A stretch of DNA of 64,000 bases from CALMEC01 sp963777565. Its GTDB lineage: Bacteria; Actinomycetota; Thermoleophilia; Miltoncostaeales; Miltoncostaeaceae. Numbering within the stretch: the first letter of the stretch is position 1; each line of letters starts with the position of its first letter. Made by a program: the position numbers and the translations under genes. The stretch lies in assembly GCA_963777565.1 (NCBI GenBank), contig CAVZQZ010000009.1:806001-870000 (forward strand), written 5' to 3'. Positions 7,437 to 15,042 of this stretch are shown here, in pieces. The notes under the pieces are model-generated. The model was not told the DNA's origin. It was given only the letters and a program-made list of their open reading frames with translations, and searched no databases.

Positions 7437-8804
7437 CTACGGCCTGATGTTGTGGTTCAGGTGGAAGATGTTGTGCGGGTCGTATCTGCGCTTCACGTCG
7501 ACGAGCCGGTCGTAGTTCGGTCCGTACGCCGCTCGGATCGCGTCATCACCCTCGTCGTCGGCGAGGTAGTTGAGCCAGCGCCGCTTCTCGAAATGCTCCT
7601 CGAGCGCCGCGAAGGTCTCGCGGGTCCACGCGATGTTCACATCCGTGTCACCCGGGTCCATCCACACGGTCGGAAGGACGAGGTTCCAGCCCTCCTCCCT
7701 GTGCGGAACCGCGGTATCGGTGACACCGATTCGTGTCACGGCCCCGTGGAAGTGCTCGATCACGACCGCGCTCATCGGCGACGGCGTCACCGCAAAGCGT
7801 GAGACGACGGTGTCGATGAGCCCGTCGCTCAGGCCATGCGTGAAGCTGGAGCGCCAGTAGTTCAGGGAGCCCGTCGGGAAGCCGTCGTCGAGGATCGTGT
7901 TCATGACCGGGTACGGCATCGGGCCGACATCCACCATGATCGGCGAGCCGAAGTCCTTGAATGGGGCGAGATCGCGTTCCGCCTGATCGGCGTCCCCGAC
8001 GTGGAAGACGAGGAACGCCGCGAGCTTCACGCCGGACCCGTCGGGCGCGTGCGCCAGCGCCGCGAACACCGAGAGCTCGTCGGGGCAGTCCACCACCGCG
8101 TCGCGGTAGAAGCGCAGAAGGTCCGCCGCCGCATCGATGGGGTGCGCGATCAAGCCGCCGGTCACCATCCCGAGCGGGTGCACGCGATACTCGAGCGACG
8201 CCGCGACCCCGAAGTTCCCGCCGCCGCCCCGCAGCGCCCACATGAGGTCCGGGTGCGACTCGTCGGAGACCGCCAGCACGGACCCGTCGGCGGTGACGAG
8301 CTCCACGCCGATGAGGTTGTCCGCCGCGAGCCCTTGCGTCGCCATCAGCCACCCGAGGCCGCCCCCGAGCGTCAGGCCGGCGATGCCCGTCGTCGAGATC
8401 GCCCCGCCAGTCACCGCGAGGCCGTGCAGCGCCGTTTCCCGGTTGAGCTCGCTCCAGACGCAGCCGCCCTGCGCGCGCGCGGTGCGCGCGGCCGGATCGA
8501 CATGGATGCCCTTCATGAGCGACAGGTCGATCATGACGCCGCCGTCCGTCACCGCCCGCCCCGCAACGTTGTGCCCGCCGCCGCGGACGGAGATCTCCAT
8601 GTCGCAGTCGCGGGCGAGCGCGATGGCATCGACGATGTCGGCGACGCCTCGACAGCGCGCGATCAGCGCCGGCCGCCGGTCGATCAGGCCGTTGTGGACT
8701 CGCCGATGCTCGTCGTACCCGGCGTCGCCCGGAACGACAACCTCTCCAGCCAATCCGGCGGCGAATTCCGCCAGCCGCTCACCGGTGATTGCGGTGACTG
8801 ACAT
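7437..8804 (-). CDS. FAD-linked oxidoreductase, berberine-bridge-enzyme type
   Basis: A 455-residue flavoenzyme. The PP-loop FAD domain occupies about residues 35-205, with RGGGHNVAGRAV (the His is the usual covalent FAD site), the TGGGLGW-like loop LTLGGGLGWL and WALRGGGGNFGV. The C-terminal BBE segment reads YDRLVDVKRRYDPHNIFHLN. Such enzymes oxidise sugars or secondary metabolites with O2. The start at ATG 8804 is set by the strong site AAGGAGG six bases upstream; the open frame further upstream is not coding. There is no linked pathway gene, so the substrate is unknown. Confidence 0.9.
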   Translation of the reverse strand: MSVTAITGERLAEFAAGLAGEVVVPGDAGYDEHRRVHNGLIDRRPALIARCRGVADIVDAIALARDCDMEISVRGGGHNVAGRAVTDGGVMIDLSLMKGIHVDPAARTARAQGGCVWSELNRETALHGLAVTGGAISTTGIAGLTLGGGLGWLMATQGLAADNLIGVELVTADGSVLAVSDESHPDLMWALRGGGGNFGVAASLEYRVHPLGMVTGGLIAHPIDAAADLLRFYRDAVVDCPDELSVFAALAHAPDGSGVKLAAFLVFHVGDADQAERDLAPFKDFGSPIMVDVGPMPYPVMNTILDDGFPTGSLNYWRSSFTHGLSDGLIDTVVSRFAVTPSPMSAVVIEHFHGAVTRIGVTDTAVPHREEGWNLVLPTVWMDPGDTDVNIAWTRETFAALEEHFEKRRWLNYLADDEGDDAIRAAYGPNYDRLVDVKRRYDPHNIFHLNHNIRP

Positions 8805-9039
8805 ACCGGCCTCCTTCACGCATGGACGACGCGCCGCGGGCAAGCCGCAGTGCAGCCCGCAAGGTCGACTTTCCATCATCCCCGGCGACGCCGTCAAGAC
8901 CCGCCGGGGGGTGGCCAGGAGCATGTGGCACCTTCGACGCGCCAGACGAGGTTCGAACCTGTGCCTCGGTTTCGTCGACCGAAAGGTCTCGCGCCCCGCT
9001 GTTCCGGAAGACCCTTGTGTGCGGCCCGCTCCACGACCC

Positions 9040-9171
9040 CGGATTGGGCAACAAACTGGGCAACACCGAAGGTCCAGAACCACGCCAACCACCGCGCATC
9101 CGATGACAGGTGTGATCCCAGTCACCAAGCCGGAAATCGCCGAACGGGCCGAAAGCGAGAGAAGCCCCGGA
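9040..9171 (+). repeat. Repeat module Q, copy 1
   Basis: Paired GGGCAACA boxes at 9046 and 9058, then CGCATCCGATGACAGGTG, TGATCCCAGTCACCAAGC, and AAAGCGAGAGAAGCCCCGG running straight into a tRNA-Lys-like 3' end. The same order occurs at 21200, 29170, 34240 and 35215. Confidence 0.7.
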
Positions 9172-9216
9172 GGGAACTCTTAATCCCAAGGTCGAAGGTT
9201 CGATCTCTTCAGGGAC
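9172..9216 (+). mobile_element. tRNA-Lys(CUU)-like 3' fragment, probable att scar
   Basis: ACTCTTAATCCC corresponds to a CTT anticodon loop and 3' stem, followed by a T-arm (AAGGTTCGATCTCTT). The acceptor 3' strand is degraded and there is no 5' half. The fragment lies directly after module Q and overlaps the last codons of the deacetylase gene on the other strand. Confidence 0.6.
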
Positions 9217-10168
9217 GGGCGCTTGCCGCGGTCACGGCGGCGGCGAACTCCGCGACCGTCGCCTGGTCGTGCACCCGGACTCGGGGCTCGGCCTCAGGGC
9301 TCGTGGACGAGATCGACGCTGCGTACCTGGTGGTGTACGACAGGAGGTAGCCCGCGCGGCGCAGGTCGGCCTCGGAGGCACGGTCGAACGCCCCGGCCGG
9401 GTAGGCGAACCAGTACTCGGGGTGTCCCAGGTGGCGCTCGAGCGCCCGCTTGGAGCGGGTGATCTCATCCCAGCGGGCGGCGGCGCTCAGCGCCGGAAGC
9501 TCCACGTGGTCGACCGTGTGGGACGCGACGTCCATCCCGGCCCGGTCGAGCGCGACCATCTGGTCCCAGGTGAGGAAGGCCCTTGCGCCCGCACGGCCGG
9601 TGATGACGAAGAACGTCGCCGGCCATCCGTACCGGCGAAGCAGCGGCGCGATCGTGGTCGTGGCGTCGACGTAGCCGTCGTCGAAGGTCAGCACGATCGG
9701 ACGCGGCGGCACGGGAGCGTCGAGCTCGAGCGCCCGGAACAACTGCGCCTGGCCGATCGGGTGGTAGTCGTGGGCGTGCAGCCATGCGAGCTCGGCGGCG
9801 AATGTCGCCGGGGCGACGGTCAGGTCGCGGGAGACGGCGTTCGTGGCGGTGGAAGGGGAGGCGATGCGGTGGAACATGAGGATGGGGACGTCGATCGACT
9901 GTCGAGCCGGCGTCGGCGGAAAGGCAAGTCGCGCGAAGTGGTGCGGCTCGGCTGCCGGTTCCGCTCCCCCGCGCCCGCCCCCCTCCGCGCCCGATGCCCG
10001 TGTCGTCGCCACGGCCGGCGTCGCGGCCGATGGGGTCGACCCGCCGGTGAGCACGACGGCGCCCCAGGCGATGAGGCCGGCGACCGTGACGAGGACGAGC
10101 AGCAGAGTCAGCGTCTGGCGATGACGGCGGCGGCGAGCCGTCGTGCGGCGGGCACGGCGGGGATCCAT
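9209..10168 (-). CDS. Membrane-anchored polysaccharide deacetylase (CE4)
   Basis: A 319-residue protein with an Arg-rich N-terminus, a TM anchor at about residues 22-42 and a low-complexity linker, then a NodB domain. Catalytic motifs are visible: FDDGYVD (motif 1, with the base and a metal-binding Asp), SHTVDH (motif 2, two metal-ligand His) and the WFAYPAGAFD motif (R/YPxG type). The opening VPILMFHRI is typical of extracellular deacetylases that trim cell-wall glycans. The 3' end runs into a tRNA-like fragment, so the last few residues (AASARP) may have been recruited from element DNA. Confidence 0.9.
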   Translation of the reverse strand: MDPRRARRTTARRRRHRQTLTLLLVLVTVAGLIAWGAVVLTGGSTPSAATPAVATTRASGAEGGGRGGAEPAAEPHHFARLAFPPTPARQSIDVPILMFHRIASPSTATNAVSRDLTVAPATFAAELAWLHAHDYHPIGQAQLFRALELDAPVPPRPIVLTFDDGYVDATTTIAPLLRRYGWPATFFVITGRAGARAFLTWDQMVALDRAGMDVASHTVDHVELPALSAAARWDEITRSKRALERHLGHPEYWFAYPAGAFDRASEADLRRAGYLLSYTTRYAASISSTSPEAEPRVRVHDQATVAEFAAAVTAASARP

Positions 10169-10299
10169 GGGCTGTCACGCTAGCCCGCTGGGGACAGTGA
10201 GACCGACCACTGCGAATAACCGACGTGCCAGCTGAACCACGTCCACCCCTTCGCGCACGCGGGCGTCGGCAGGGTAGCGCGTGGGGCTCCTGGCGAATC

Positions 10300-10440
10300 G
10301 GTGTCGCACGTACTCAACGGGTGTTGCGATCGACGCGAGACTGGCAACGAGGTGGGCAACACCCCCACCATTTCCTCTCTTCGTCGTGCCCGACTTCGGA
10401 ACCCCCGATCCATGCTCCCGGCCTCGGGAGAGGAGACCGT
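10300..10440 (+). repeat. Repeat module R, copy 1
   Basis: Paired boxes TGGCAACG (10342) and GGGCAACA (10354), followed by CCCCCACCATTTCCTC and ATGCTCCCGGCCTCGGGAGA. It matches the modules that follow Met-type tRNA fragments at 14740, 21335 and 25799, although no tRNA fragment precedes this copy. Confidence 0.65.
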
Positions 10441-10640
10441 GCGGGAGGGGGACCATTTCCACATCGCCCTCCTCATCTGTCGCAGTCGCGCCCATGCTCC
10501 ACCCCCGACATGCAAAGTGAATGTCGTCCTGCCGGTCGGGTGGGACAATCGCTGACGAGGATCTGCTCATAACGAGCCCATCGCACGAACCCGAGGGGCA
10601 GGGGCCGCAGCAGCCGGTCTGCTTGCTGCCTCCCCGTCGG
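10441..10640 (+). repeat. Repeat module P, copy 2, decayed small ORF
   Basis: GCGCCCATGCTCCACCCCC and the following region match module P. The ORF equivalent starts with ATA instead of ATG (10570) and reads TSPSHEPEGQGPQQPVCLLP before diverging. It directly follows module R, giving the order R-P. Confidence 0.6.
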
Positions 10641-10779
10641 CGTACCGCTCGCCGATGGTTCCTGCGGCTTGGCTGGTGTATATCTGACCGGTCGTGTGCC
10701 CGCCTCCTGTCTCTCCACCCTCTCCTTGCGGGTCCGTCGGTGCGCTGCGGCCCGGCCGGCTCGACGAGGGCGATTCGGG

Positions 10780-11769
10780 GTGAGAGCGTGGCTGCTCGGG
10801 GCGCTTGTCGCCCTTGCCGTCGTGTGCGCAGGGAGCAGCGCGCTCGCCCGCCAATCACCTGCGACGTTGCTCGCCGCTTACCAGCCGGTAACCGTCTTCG
10901 ACCCGTCCGAGCACTTCCGGCCCTCCTCGGTCGAGACGTTTATTGTCGATTCTGACCTCGAGGCGCTGGCTGGGTCGGCGACCTTCGCCGTGCAGGACCC
11001 CGCGCCCACTACTGGAACGCTACCGACCGCCAGCACGATGATCTGGCGCCTGAACCAGCGGACCTGCTCGCCCAACGCGCCAGTGGGCGGGCTTGCGTGT
11101 TACGCGGAGGCGTTCGCCGCCCACGGGGCCTCAGGGGTTGTCTACGGACGGGTCGTGCGCGTGGGCGAGAAGACGGTCCTCCAGTACTGGTACTTCTACT
11201 ATGAGGACCTGCTCAGCTATCGCGACCCGCCCAGCGACTTCATCTGGCAGTCGCACGAAGGCGACTGGGAGGTCGTCACCGTAGTGCTCGACCATGGGCG
11301 CCGCCCAGTCGAGGTGGGCTACAGCCAGCATTGCAGGGGCCAGCGGCGTCTGTGGGGGTCGACCCCCCGTCTGGGGATCCATCACCCGGTCGTACACGTC
11401 GCGCTCGGTTCCCACGCGAACTACTTCACGGCGGGCACCCACCCGATCGCCGCGGCGTGCCTGCCTGCTCGGGCCGTGGCGCTCTTTCGGCAGGCCGGCC
11501 TGCCACTGCCGGCGGATTTCGTTACAGCCGGCCCTGTAGGGGGCCCGGCGAGCGCGCATGGGCAGATCACGAGAATCAAGCGGGTGAGCCGCGCCGCACC
11601 ACGGTGGCTGGCGTTCCCCGGCCTCTGGGGGGAGCTGCAGTACCTCCACGCCCCCGGGGTTGGCACCTTCTCGTTCGGGGCCTCACCCAACGGACCTGCG
11701 TTCCACCCTCTCTGGCGCGACCCGCTCAAGGTGCTCGCGAGATGGCCGCTCGACCGCGGGGCGAGATGA
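10780..11769 (+). CDS. Secreted Vps62-like domain protein
   Basis: A 329-residue protein starting at GTG 10780, in front of MRAWLLGALVALAVVCAGSS, a clean signal peptide; a longer frame exists upstream but is Arg-rich and crosses repeat DNA. The body has the Vps62-type signature: YYEDLLSY, HEGDWEVVTVVLD, SQHCRGQR and VHVALGSHANYFTAG. Vps62-like proteins are widespread in soil actinobacteria and fungi, with no settled biochemical role. Conserved His/Asp/Glu around HEGDWE and GSHANYF could bind metal. It lies between a repeat cluster and a copper-protein gene. Confidence 0.75.
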   Translation: MRAWLLGALVALAVVCAGSSALARQSPATLLAAYQPVTVFDPSEHFRPSSVETFIVDSDLEALAGSATFAVQDPAPTTGTLPTASTMIWRLNQRTCSPNAPVGGLACYAEAFAAHGASGVVYGRVVRVGEKTVLQYWYFYYEDLLSYRDPPSDFIWQSHEGDWEVVTVVLDHGRRPVEVGYSQHCRGQRRLWGSTPRLGIHHPVVHVALGSHANYFTAGTHPIAAACLPARAVALFRQAGLPLPADFVTAGPVGGPASAHGQITRIKRVSRAAPRWLAFPGLWGELQYLHAPGVGTFSFGASPNGPAFHPLWRDPLKVLARWPLDRGAR

Positions 11770-12233
11770 CGACTCCGCGCGTGGCGAGAGCGGCTGACGG
11801 TGCCGCCCATGACGAGCGGTAGCGGGGCCGTCGTTCACTCGGCCCCGGTCAAGAGGCAGGGCTGGCTGAATCTAGCGACCCCGTGGTTCGGGGCCGGGGG
11901 TCTGGAACGACCGAGGCGAACCGGCCGGTGATGTGACATACGTGCCTGCGCCGACGGTCGCGAGAAACGTCCGCGCGGCAAGTGCACGGCCTGTCCGACC
12001 AGTGATTGTCGCCACCCCGAACCCGAGGCTCTGCCCGCCGTCATGGCTGGGGAGATCGCCGCGTCAGCCCGCCGGTGATGTCCGACGACGGCCTCTTCGA
12101 GGGATGCCCGTGGGGGCGGTCACGGACGGCCCACGCAAGTTGCAGGTATGACAAGCCGGATGTAGCGTCGCCGCGCAACATACTGGCGGCCCCGGCGGGG
12201 CCGCTCCCTGCCTATCGTCCTAAGGAGGTCAGG
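11770..12233. other. Gene-free stretch
   Basis: No convincing ORF, RNA or repeat copy was seen on either strand. The last 15 bases hold the ribosome-binding site of the cupredoxin gene. Confidence 0.5.
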
Positions 12234-13331
12234 TTGAATCTCCGCTCACGCCGCCGCCTGTATCGCGTGGCCGGGCTCGCGGCGGTCATCGCGGTAGGGG
12301 CCTCAGCCGGGTCCGCGCTTAGCGCGTCGGCGCCGGTGCCGGTCTCCGCCGGCGGCCTGCGGCCGTTGACGAACGTCAACCCGCTGGCCGACCCGCTCGG
12401 GTTCTTCCCGCGGATCGTGACGATCCACGTCGGGGATTCTGTCCGCTGGAGCATCAACGGCTTCCACACCGTGACGTTCCCCGGACCACTGAAGCCATAC
12501 CCGTTCTTCGTTCCCGGCGCGAGCCTGCAGCCGGTCACGAACGACGCCGCCGGCAACCCGCTGTGGTGGGGCGGCAAGGCGCCAATCATGACGGTCAGCC
12601 CGCTTGCCATCCTGCAGCAGGGTGGCGGCAGGATGAGCTCGCCGACCCAGGTGCGCAGCTCAGGCCTGCTCCGTGTCTTCACGGCTCCTCCCAACACGCC
12701 GCCCGCTCCGTACACCATCCGGTTTACCAAGCCGGGGGTCTACCGGTACGACTGCGTCGTGCACCCGGGCATGCGCGGGGTGGTCGTGGTGGTGCCCAAG
12801 CACGCGCCGGCGCCGTCGCGTGCGCGGCTCATCCGGCTCGGGCAGGCCGAGTTCGCCCAGGTCGTCCGCCAGACCCGGCTGCTTGGCAAGATCAAGCCCG
12901 CCAAGCCGGGCCGTGTCTTCGTCGGGATCGGGACGCCGCAGGGCGCCAACATCACGGCGATGTTCCCGCCGAAGCTGACCGTGAAGGCGGGCACGACGGT
13001 GACGTTCGCGAACATGGCGGTCTCCGACCCCCACACCGTGACGTTCGGTCCTGCCGCCCTCCGCGCGCAGATCGAGAAGACGTTCATCACGCCGGGTAAC
13101 CCCACGACCATCAACCCGCTCGGCTTCTTCTCGAGCGAGCCGCCCGGCAGCCCGGCGCCGGTGGTCTACAACGGGACGAACCATGGCGACGGCTACCTGA
13201 ACTCTGGGATCCTTCTGCCCAGGGGGAGCGGGGCGGCGTCGCGGTTCAGCGTCACGTTCAGCACGCCGGGCACCTACAACTACGAGTGCGTCATCCACCC
13301 AAACATGGACGGGAAGATCGTCGTCACCTGA
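12234..13331 (+). CDS. Exported protein with two plastocyanin-like cupredoxin domains
   Basis: A 365-residue protein starting at TTG 12234; the choice is fixed by AAGGAGG (12222-12228) five bases upstream. A signal peptide (RVAGLAAVIAVGASAGSALS) precedes two cupredoxin folds. Domain 1 has the copper ligands in FHTVTF and YRYDCVVHPGM; domain 2 has DPHTVTFGP and YNYECVIHPNM. Each thus carries the type-1 His...Cys-x-x-His-x-x-x-x-Met arrangement. Tandem domains suggest an electron or copper carrier outside the membrane. It is the first of the copper-related genes in this island (MCO at 15043, P-type ATPase at 17416). Confidence 0.9.
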   Translation: MNLRSRRRLYRVAGLAAVIAVGASAGSALSASAPVPVSAGGLRPLTNVNPLADPLGFFPRIVTIHVGDSVRWSINGFHTVTFPGPLKPYPFFVPGASLQPVTNDAAGNPLWWGGKAPIMTVSPLAILQQGGGRMSSPTQVRSSGLLRVFTAPPNTPPAPYTIRFTKPGVYRYDCVVHPGMRGVVVVVPKHAPAPSRARLIRLGQAEFAQVVRQTRLLGKIKPAKPGRVFVGIGTPQGANITAMFPPKLTVKAGTTVTFANMAVSDPHTVTFGPAALRAQIEKTFITPGNPTTINPLGFFSSEPPGSPAPVVYNGTNHGDGYLNSGILLPRGSGAASRFSVTFSTPGTYNYECVIHPNMDGKIVVT

Positions 13332-13343
13332 CATGTGCCGCCC

Positions 13344-13371
13344 GGCCGGACCGGCACGAGCCGGTCCGGCC
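13344..13371 (+). terminator. Terminator after the cupredoxin gene
   Basis: Perfect 12-bp arms (GGCCGGACCGGC and complement, 13344-13355 and 13360-13371) with an ACGA loop, 12 bases after the stop codon. Confidence 0.8.
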
Positions 13372-13561
13372 GTGGCGCGACGGCGGGCGCCTCGGGAAGA
13401 GCCCTCAAGCGGTGCCACCTCGGGTTCTCTCTTCTAGACGACCCAGTTCGTGCCCGCGGCGGCCAGGTCGATGGCGAAGGGTGAGAGCGCGAGATGAAGC
13501 TGCGATCTGCCCTCAATCGACGCCGACCCGAGGACGCTCCTGAGTTTCGAGAGCAGACGCT

Positions 13562-13981
13562 GAGCGCCGACTCCGGCCGGGATCGTCCCGTTCGGCCGCT
13601 TGGTTGACGAGGTCACGAACACCGAGCGCTACAAGTCAGCGCGCCGGGTGTTCTGGGTCGTGGACAACGGCTCAAGCCACTGCGGCCGCGCGTCCGTGCA
13701 AAGGATGGCCGACGTCTACCCCACAGCGCGGCTGATCCACCTGCCCGTGTACGCCTCGTGGCTGAACCAGATCGAGCTCTACTTCTCGATCGTTCAACGC
13801 AAAGCGCTGACCCCGAACGACTTCCCCCAACCTCCAGGCGCTGACCGACCGACTGACCACGTTCGCCGAGCACTCCCGGACGATCGCCCGCCCGTTCGAC
13901 GGGACCTTCACCCGCAACGACCTCAACCAGGTCCTCGCGAAGATCGCCGACCGCGAGCCCGACCGCCGACTCGCGGCCTAA
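13562..13981 (+). pseudogene. IS630-family transposase, C-terminal remnant with frameshift
   Basis: The remnant begins near TPAGIVPFGRLVDEV and contains VFWVVDNGSSHCGR (catalytic Asp of the DDE triad) and HLPVYASWLNQIELYFSIVQ (catalytic Glu), the core of IS630/Tc1-type transposases. After KALTPNDF the frame shifts near 13830 and continues NLQALTDRLTTFAEHSRTI ... DREPDRRLAA to a stop at 13979-13981. An in-frame stop precedes the fragment and the N-terminal half is missing, so it is inactive. The 21-bp repeat at 13990-14010 is likely to be one end of the element. Confidence 0.8.
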
Positions 13982-13989
13982 CGATCAGA

Positions 13990-14010
13990 ACTTCCGGACA
14001 GCTCTACTAG
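13990..14010 (+). repeat. 21-bp direct repeat flanking the cupin gene, copy 1
   Basis: ACTTCCGGACAGCTCTACTA plus G. It recurs at 14437-14457 with two mismatches. This copy follows the transposase remnant and supplies the cupin stop codon. Confidence 0.6.
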
Positions 14011-14408
14011 TCAGCCCACCAGTCGCGCTGGCCATCGACGTCTTCGCGCTGAGCCTCGCCGAGATTGGGCGCGCCGATGACGAGGATCTCGAGGCCCTCC
14101 GGCCCGGCCTCGTAGCCTCGCCACGTACCGGGCGGGACGCGCACCGCGTCCCATTCCTTGAGCTCGACGATCTCGTCGTCGACCTTCATCCGCCCGCTCC
14201 CGCGCAGGACCACGTACACCTCCTCTTGCTTCTTGTGCGTGTGGCCGTACGGAAAGCGATAGCCGGGCGGGACGCGCTGGTAGCTCAGGCCGGATTTCTC
14301 GAGCTCGAGCGCCTCGGTCGCCAAGCGGAACTCCAGGTCCGGCGCGCCGTCGAACCGAGAGCCGACGTCCTCCAGATCCTCCTTGAGGTTCCTGAGCGTG
14401 AACGGCAC
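14007..14408 (-). CDS. Single-domain cupin protein
   Basis: A 133-residue protein with the cupin motif 1 GHTHKKQEEVYVVLRGSG (metal-binding His, His, Glu pattern) and motif 2 region VPPGTWRGYEAGPEGLEILV, in which the usual motif-2 His is not obvious. Small cupins of this type act as sugar-phosphate isomerase-like or regulatory domains; the substrate is unknown. The stop codon TAG lies inside the 21-bp repeat left by an insertion sequence, so the natural C-terminus (GQRDWWAD) may be slightly altered. Confidence 0.8.
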   Translation of the reverse strand: MPFTLRNLKEDLEDVGSRFDGAPDLEFRLATEALELEKSGLSYQRVPPGYRFPYGHTHKKQEEVYVVLRGSGRMKVDDEIVELKEWDAVRVPPGTWRGYEAGPEGLEILVIGAPNLGEAQREDVDGQRDWWAD

Positions 14409-14436
14409 GGCGCGATCCTACCCAGTTCTCATCCGT

Positions 14437-14457
14437 ACTTACGGACGGCTCTACTAG
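14437..14457 (+). repeat. 21-bp direct repeat flanking the cupin gene, copy 2
   Basis: ACTTACGGACGGCTCTACTA plus G; 19 of 21 positions match the copy at 13990. Together the two bracket the cupin gene. Confidence 0.55.
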
Positions 14458-14496
14458 CGCCCGAGGCCGATCACACCGGGTCAACCGAACCCGCTC

Positions 14497-14542
14497 GGCA
14501 CTCTTAATCCCAAGGTCGAAGGTTCGATCCCGTCACGGCCCA
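14497..14542 (+). mobile_element. tRNA-Lys(CUU)-like 3' fragment, probable att scar
   Basis: ACTCTTAATCCCAAGGTCGA, then a T-arm and an acceptor end finishing CACGGCCCA. It is nearly identical up to the T-loop to the fragment at 9172. There is no 5' half. Confidence 0.7.
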
Positions 14543-14690
14543 TCGGCTTGTGCCCTGCACGTGCGCGTCCCCGCCGGGGTGGTCAACACCGGGTCAACAC
14601 GACCACCGGAGATCGGGTGAGGTCAATGCCTGGTCGCTCACACGAAGTGCCTGCAAAGAAACGACACCGTGAGATAGCAGGAGACGCCGG
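14543..14690 (+). repeat. Repeat module S, copy 1, between two tRNA fragments
   Basis: GGTCAAC boxes (14581 and 14592), then ACGACCACCGGAGATCGGGT. The same sequence precedes the Met-type fragment at 25750. Translated, the boxes give VVNTGSTRPPEIG followed by a stop. The module is exactly bracketed by a Lys-type and a Met-type tRNA 3' end. Confidence 0.65.
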
Positions 14691-14739
14691 GGGCGACTCA
14701 TAATCCCCGGGTCGCAGGGTTCGAGTCCTGCCGCGCCCA
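14691..14739 (+). mobile_element. tRNA-Met 3' fragment, near-identical to the intact gene
   Basis: From GACTCATAATCCCC to the final CGCGCCCA the fragment equals the tRNA at 6777-6850, with a single inserted G in the T-stem. It has no D-arm or 5' acceptor strand. High identity suggests a recent integration scar. Confidence 0.8.
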
Positions 14740-14895
14740 TCAATTTTGCCCTGCAAATGGGCATCTTATGATTCGTGACTGGTTCGGCATTTCGCCGTGT
14801 GGGCAACAAGGTGGGCAACACCCCCACCATTTCCTCTTCCTCGTGCCCGGTCTCGGAGACCCCGATCGTGCTCACAGCCTCGGGAGGGGGTCGAG
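14740..14895 (+). repeat. Repeat module R, copy 2
   Basis: Directly follows the Met fragment: TTTTGCCCTGCAAATGGGCA, then GACTGGTTCGGCATTTCGCC, then boxes at 14801 and 14813, CCCCCACCATTTCCTCTTCC and the CAGCCTCGGGAGGGG end. It is closely similar to 21335-21495. Confidence 0.75.
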
Positions 14896-15042
14896 ATGCG
14901 AATCCCTCGATTTCGCCGCCCTCGCTTCACCCACGGCGTCAAAGAATGGTGCCCGGGACACCCCAATGCCGGGAATCGACGACGAAGGCGTGTGAGATGA
15001 TTGTTCGCTGCGTGCCGGCGGACGCCGGGGAAGGGAGGTGCC

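Noticed and set aside
12660..13418. Reverse ORF over the cupredoxin gene
   Set aside because: Shadow frame; the forward frame has a signal peptide and copper ligands.
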